Positions 58,732-61,920 of a stretch of DNA of 61,920 bases are shown piece by piece. Position 1 is the first letter of the stretch. Every line of letters begins with the position of its first letter. The notes beneath the pieces are model-generated. The model was not told where the DNA came from, made no database searches, and saw only the letters and a list, made by a program, of their open reading frames with translations. Made by a program: the position numbers and the translations under genes. The stretch is from Paulinella micropora (lineage: Eukaryota; Cercozoa; Imbricatea; Euglyphida): contig BJOX01000209.1 of assembly GCA_009731375.1 (NCBI GenBank), positions 209,048-270,967 of the forward strand. The letters are read 5' to 3'.

Positions 58732-58902
58732 TTATCTATCTATATATCTATATATCTGTCTATCTATCTATCTATCTATCTATCTATCCACCTACCTACC
58801 TACCTACCTACCTACCTACCTACCTACTTGCCTATATCTCTACCTACCTATCTATCTGTATATCTACGCCTGTAGGGGGACTATCGACTATGTCTGCATA
58901 TT

Positions 58903-58947
<45 letters not shown>

Positions 58948-58952
58948 TTATC

Positions 58953-58983
<31 letters not shown>

Positions 58984-58994
58984 CTATCTATCTG

Positions 58995-59026
<32 letters not shown>

Positions 59027-59151
59027 CCTACCTACCTATCTACCTATCTACCTACCTACCTACCTACCTACCTACTTGCCGATATCTCTACGCCTGTAGG
59101 GGGACTATCGCCTATGTCTGCATATTATACACAGCTGCACAAACCAGGAGG

Positions 59152-59237
<86 letters not shown>

Positions 59238-59286
59238 CACTATCGCTTATGTCTACATATTGTACACAGCTGCACAAACCAGGAGG

Positions 59287-59369
<83 letters not shown>

Positions 59370-59428
59370 TAGATAGATACACTAACGCTTATGTCTACAT
59401 ATTATACACAGCTGCACGAACCAGGAGG

Positions 59429-59511
<83 letters not shown>

Positions 59512-59524
59512 GTAGGTAGATAGG

Positions 59525-59595
<71 letters not shown>

Positions 59596-59657
59596 TTGAT
59601 AGATACACTAACGCTTATGTCTACATATTATACACAGCTGCACGAACTAGGAGGTAC

Positions 59658-59729
<72 letters not shown>

Positions 59730-59808
59730 CTAGAAGATAGATACACTAACGCTTATGTCTACATATTATACACAGCTGCACAAACCAGGAGGTAGGTAGG
59801 TAGGTAGG

Positions 59809-59902
<94 letters not shown>

Positions 59903-59951
59903 CACTATCGCTTATGTCTACATATTATACACAGCTGCACAAACCAGGAGG

Positions 59952-59985
<34 letters not shown>

Positions 59986-60435
59986 TGTTTAATCTATGGG
60001 CGTGGCTTAGCTTGAAAAGCCATTGCCTCCTATACTACCCCCGACAAGAACTTTCAGCACCGGCCAAGCTGCACACCAACCACTGTCTCGCTGTGGTTGG
60101 TGTCTGTGCCCAGTTCAAGCCGAAAGGTAGCCGAGCCCTTTTGAACTATACGGGACAACACTAGAACACTCCCCAGGAGCGTGTGCCCTAAGGAGATGAT
60201 GCCACAAACAAGCCGAGGTTTCAGGAGTTCACGCTCGTTGTGAGTTACCTTCTACAACCCCGACTTCATCAACCCTTTGCATCACGCCCCGACTTCATCA
60301 GCCATGGTCAGGAGTTGGTTGCCTGTTTAGCCCTTGCGCTGCGCGCGATTAACGGCGGACACAAAATCGTCATTGTAGGAGATAGTTAGATCTGAACCCT
60401 AGGCTGAGTTGCCAGTGGCAGAGACCGTCTCCAGG

Positions 60436-60506
<71 letters not shown>

Positions 60507-60578
60507 TAACGCTTATGTCTACATATTATACACAGCTGCACAAACCAGGAGGTACATAGATAGGGAGATAGGAAGATT

Positions 60579-60627
<49 letters not shown>

Positions 60628-61019
60628 GTAGATAGATAGGTAGATAGATAGATAGATGGACTCATGTCTGCGTATCATTTACAGTTGCACTAACCAGCAG
60701 GTAAATACATACATACATACATGCATACTTGCATACTTGCATACATACATGCATACATACATACATACACTATCGCTTATGTCTGCATATTATACACAGC
60801 TGCACAAACCAGCAGGTGCATACATACATACATACATACATACATGCATGCATACATACATACATACATACATACATACATACACATACACAGACGCTGT
60901 TCCACCCACATCCCTGGCCATCCGCTATGAGAGAGAGAGAGAGAGAGAGAGAGATAGCATAATTGAAATAACAATTACGTACACAGGCGCTGTTTCACCC
61001 ACATCCCTGGCCATCCGCT

Positions 61020-61058
<39 letters not shown>

Positions 61059-61132
61059 AGATAGCATAATTGACATAACAATTACGTACACAGGCGCTGT
61101 TTCACCCTCATCCCTGGCCATCCGCTATGCGG
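55130..61132 (+). CDS. Second, probably LRR-like gene, fragmentary exons
   Basis: Three exon-like blocks are supported. 55130-55214 encodes [19 protein letters not shown] and HPSTWQSLD up to a GTAACT donor. 59100-59150 encodes [16 protein letters not shown], with a CTGTAG acceptor and a GTAGAT donor. 61094-61132 encodes [12 protein letters not shown], with ACAG acceptor and GTTAGT donor; it joins 59150 in phase. A fourth block around 57189-57616 (GTGTTATATCATCCGCCAAG...) is repeated four times and is either an exon with echoes or a repeat. The HPS-x-x-SLD core resembles the RNI-type LRR seen at 4-18 kb, so these could be one gene family. Start, end and the 55214-59100 join are unresolved. Confidence 0.45.
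55934..56349 (+). mobile_element. Dispersed repeat B with (ATCT)n tail
   Basis: Full-length copy differing from 2432-2845 at only a few positions, again with its 3' end merging into (ATCT)n. Confidence 0.8.
56350..57188 (+). repeat. (ATCT)n, (ACT)n and (ATAC)n tracts
   Basis: ATCT continues from the end of repeat B to about 56783. A short unique stretch to 56850 is followed by ACT to 57015 and ATAC. Confidence 0.95.
57189..57620 (+). repeat. Repeated exon-like block in (ATAC)n
   Basis: Four copies, near 57193, 57268, 57498 and 57568, of ATTAGGTGTTATATCATCCG then CCAAGAGTGGAGCGAGTGTGGCGAATAC. A weak fifth trace lies at 57013. Each is preceded by ATTAG. It may be an echo array whose parent exon is one of the copies. 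Confidence 0.75.
58090..59099 (+). repeat. Echoes of the 5' end of exon 59100-59150, in (ATCT)n
   Basis: Five copies of GCCTGTAGGGGGACTATCGC then CTATGTCTGCATATTTC, near 58098, 58240, 58430, 58589 and 58867. Each is followed by (ATCT)n and (ACCT)n. Several preserve the GTAG acceptor. Confidence 0.87.
59151..60822 (+). repeat. Echoes of the 3' end of exon 59100-59150, in (GATA)n
   Basis: Eight copies of CGCTTATGTCTACATATTAT then ACACAGCTGCACAAACCAGGAG|GT, with donor points after 59285, 59427, 59653, 59791, 59950, 60551, 60700 and 60815. The last two read AACCAGCAG|GT and are followed by (ATAC)n instead of (GATA)n. Confidence 0.9.
59984..60437 (+). mobile_element. Unrecognised insertion in the (GATA)n echo array
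   Basis: About 450 bp of non-repetitive, GC-richer sequence interrupts the array between two GATA tracts. No long open frame. Read on the reverse strand it starts CCTGGAGACGGTCTCTGCC and includes GGGTTCAGATC, faintly like a B box. It may be another short retroposon; there is no second copy in the window. Confidence 0.4.
60885..61132 (+). repeat. Three copies of exon 61094-61132 with flanking (GA)n
   Basis: Copies of ACAGGCGCTGTTTCACCCAC then ATCCCTGGCCATCCGCTA begin near 60891, 60983 and 61090. The first two run straight into (GA)n; only the last has a GTTAGT donor. The shared spacer AGATAGCATAATTGACATAA shows tandem duplication of a unit of roughly 100 bp. Confidence 0.85.
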
Positions 61133-61144
61133 GTTAGTTATTGT

Positions 61145-61166
61145 TATGTCTACTATGCTTTCTCTT

Positions 61167-61207
<41 letters not shown>

Positions 61208-61298
61208 TTTCTCTCCTCTCTATCTTCTCTCTCTTCTCTTTCTTCTCTCTCTCTCTTCTCTCTCTTCTCTCTCTTCTCTCTCTTCTCTCTCTTCTCTC

Positions 61299-61330
<32 letters not shown>

Positions 61331-61348
61331 GCTTCTCTCTCTCTCTCT

Positions 61349-61379
<31 letters not shown>

Positions 61380-61389
61380 TCTCTCTCTC

Positions 61390-61423
<34 letters not shown>

Positions 61424-61488
61424 GCTCTCTCTCCTCTCTCTTCTCTCTCGCTCTCTCTCTCTCTCTCCATCTCTCTCTCTTCTCTCTC

Positions 61489-61548
<60 letters not shown>
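61145..61548 (+). repeat. (CT)n / (CTCTT)n polypyrimidine tract
   Basis: About 400 bp of CT with TTCTCTC variants directly follows the GTTAGT donor of exon 61094-61132. Confidence 0.95.
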
Positions 61549-61550
<2 letters not shown>

Positions 61551-61554
61551 ACGG

Positions 61555-61648
61555 TGTAAGGGTAGTACAAGATATGGGGTGTGGCTTAAATCAGATCTTG
61601 CGAGTGTAGTACAGTGCATGATACTACATATGTATGTACTGCGTGGAT

Positions 61649-61683
<35 letters not shown>

Positions 61684-61850
61684 CCCCCCCCCCCCTCTCT
61701 CTCTCTCTCTTACCACGGCAGTACAACTTCAGTATGGGTCTGTGTGAAATGCGACTGGAGTATAATGCATGATACTAACAATATGTATTTTACTGTACAG
61801 ATTTTACAAGGGCAGTACAGTATGAGTGTGGGCTATGGCGCGGGAACTCA
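61555..61850 (+). repeat. Three degenerate copies of a GTAGTACA-type unit
   Basis: AGGGTAGTACAAGATATGGG, ACGGCAGTACAACTTCAGTA and AGGGCAGTACAGTATGAGTG start similar blocks near 61559, 61715 and 61810; GCATGATACTA occurs in the first two. A (CT)n tract and a C-run split them. No exon was recognised here. Confidence 0.5.
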
Positions 61851-61920
61851 GCCTCCAGCTCAGACACAGGTCAAGTGTTGTACTGTTGTAAGAGAGAGAG
61901 AGAGGGGGGGGGGGGGGGGG

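Noticed and set aside
61134-61619. Arg/Glu-rich minus-strand protein
   Set aside because: Complement of a (CT)n tract; same composition in all frames.

Overview
This is a eukaryotic nuclear window: introns are GT-AG, exons are tiny, and there is an LTR retrotransposon, a tRNA-derived SINE and an extreme microsatellite load. No bacterial gene organisation is visible. A protist or alga with a large repeat-rich genome fits best, but no single feature names the organism. Nearly all long open frames in the repeat tracts are translated simple repeats and were not annotated as genes.

Layout. (1) About 4.1-18.2 kb, plus strand: a leucine-rich-repeat gene (RNI/NLR-type repeats) assembled by hand from at least 13 exons of 25-80 bp. 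Reading phase is continuous across nearly every junction. Introns are di-, tri-, tetra- and pentanucleotide arrays. (2) 20-25.6 kb: dispersed repeats, an inverted copy of an element also present at 0.66-1.09 kb, a complete SINE, and a TA-flanked MITE (25231-25504). (3) 26.0-28.2 kb, plus: a decayed transposase-like gene. (4) 29794-39747, plus: a complete Ty3/gypsy-type LTR element with identical 130-bp LTRs, a 4-bp target duplication, a gag-pol frame of about 2829 codons and a 180-codon in-frame extension after one TGA that ends in an AT-hook. (5) 51.1-40.96 kb, minus: a gene of about 31 exons encoding ankyrin-like repeats followed by a JmjC/cupin domain, phase-consistent end to end except at one assembly gap. 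(6) 53.5-61.2 kb, plus: a 45-bp minisatellite and parts of a second, probably LRR-like gene. (7) The remainder is microsatellite.

The most unusual signal runs through all three multi-exon genes on both strands. Many exons are accompanied by degenerate partial copies ('echoes') in the neighbouring microsatellite introns. Upstream echoes copy the 5' part of the exon with its acceptor AG; downstream echoes copy the 3' part with its donor GT. Repeat arrays often start at the donor itself (GTGTGT, GTAGATGATG, GTAGATAGATAG). This suggests repeated tandem duplication across exon/intron junctions together with microsatellite growth from the splice sites, giving up to ten decoy splice sites beside one exon.

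Confidence: the gene models are hand-spliced from the sequence and have no transcript support. Family names rest on motif recognition, not on a search.
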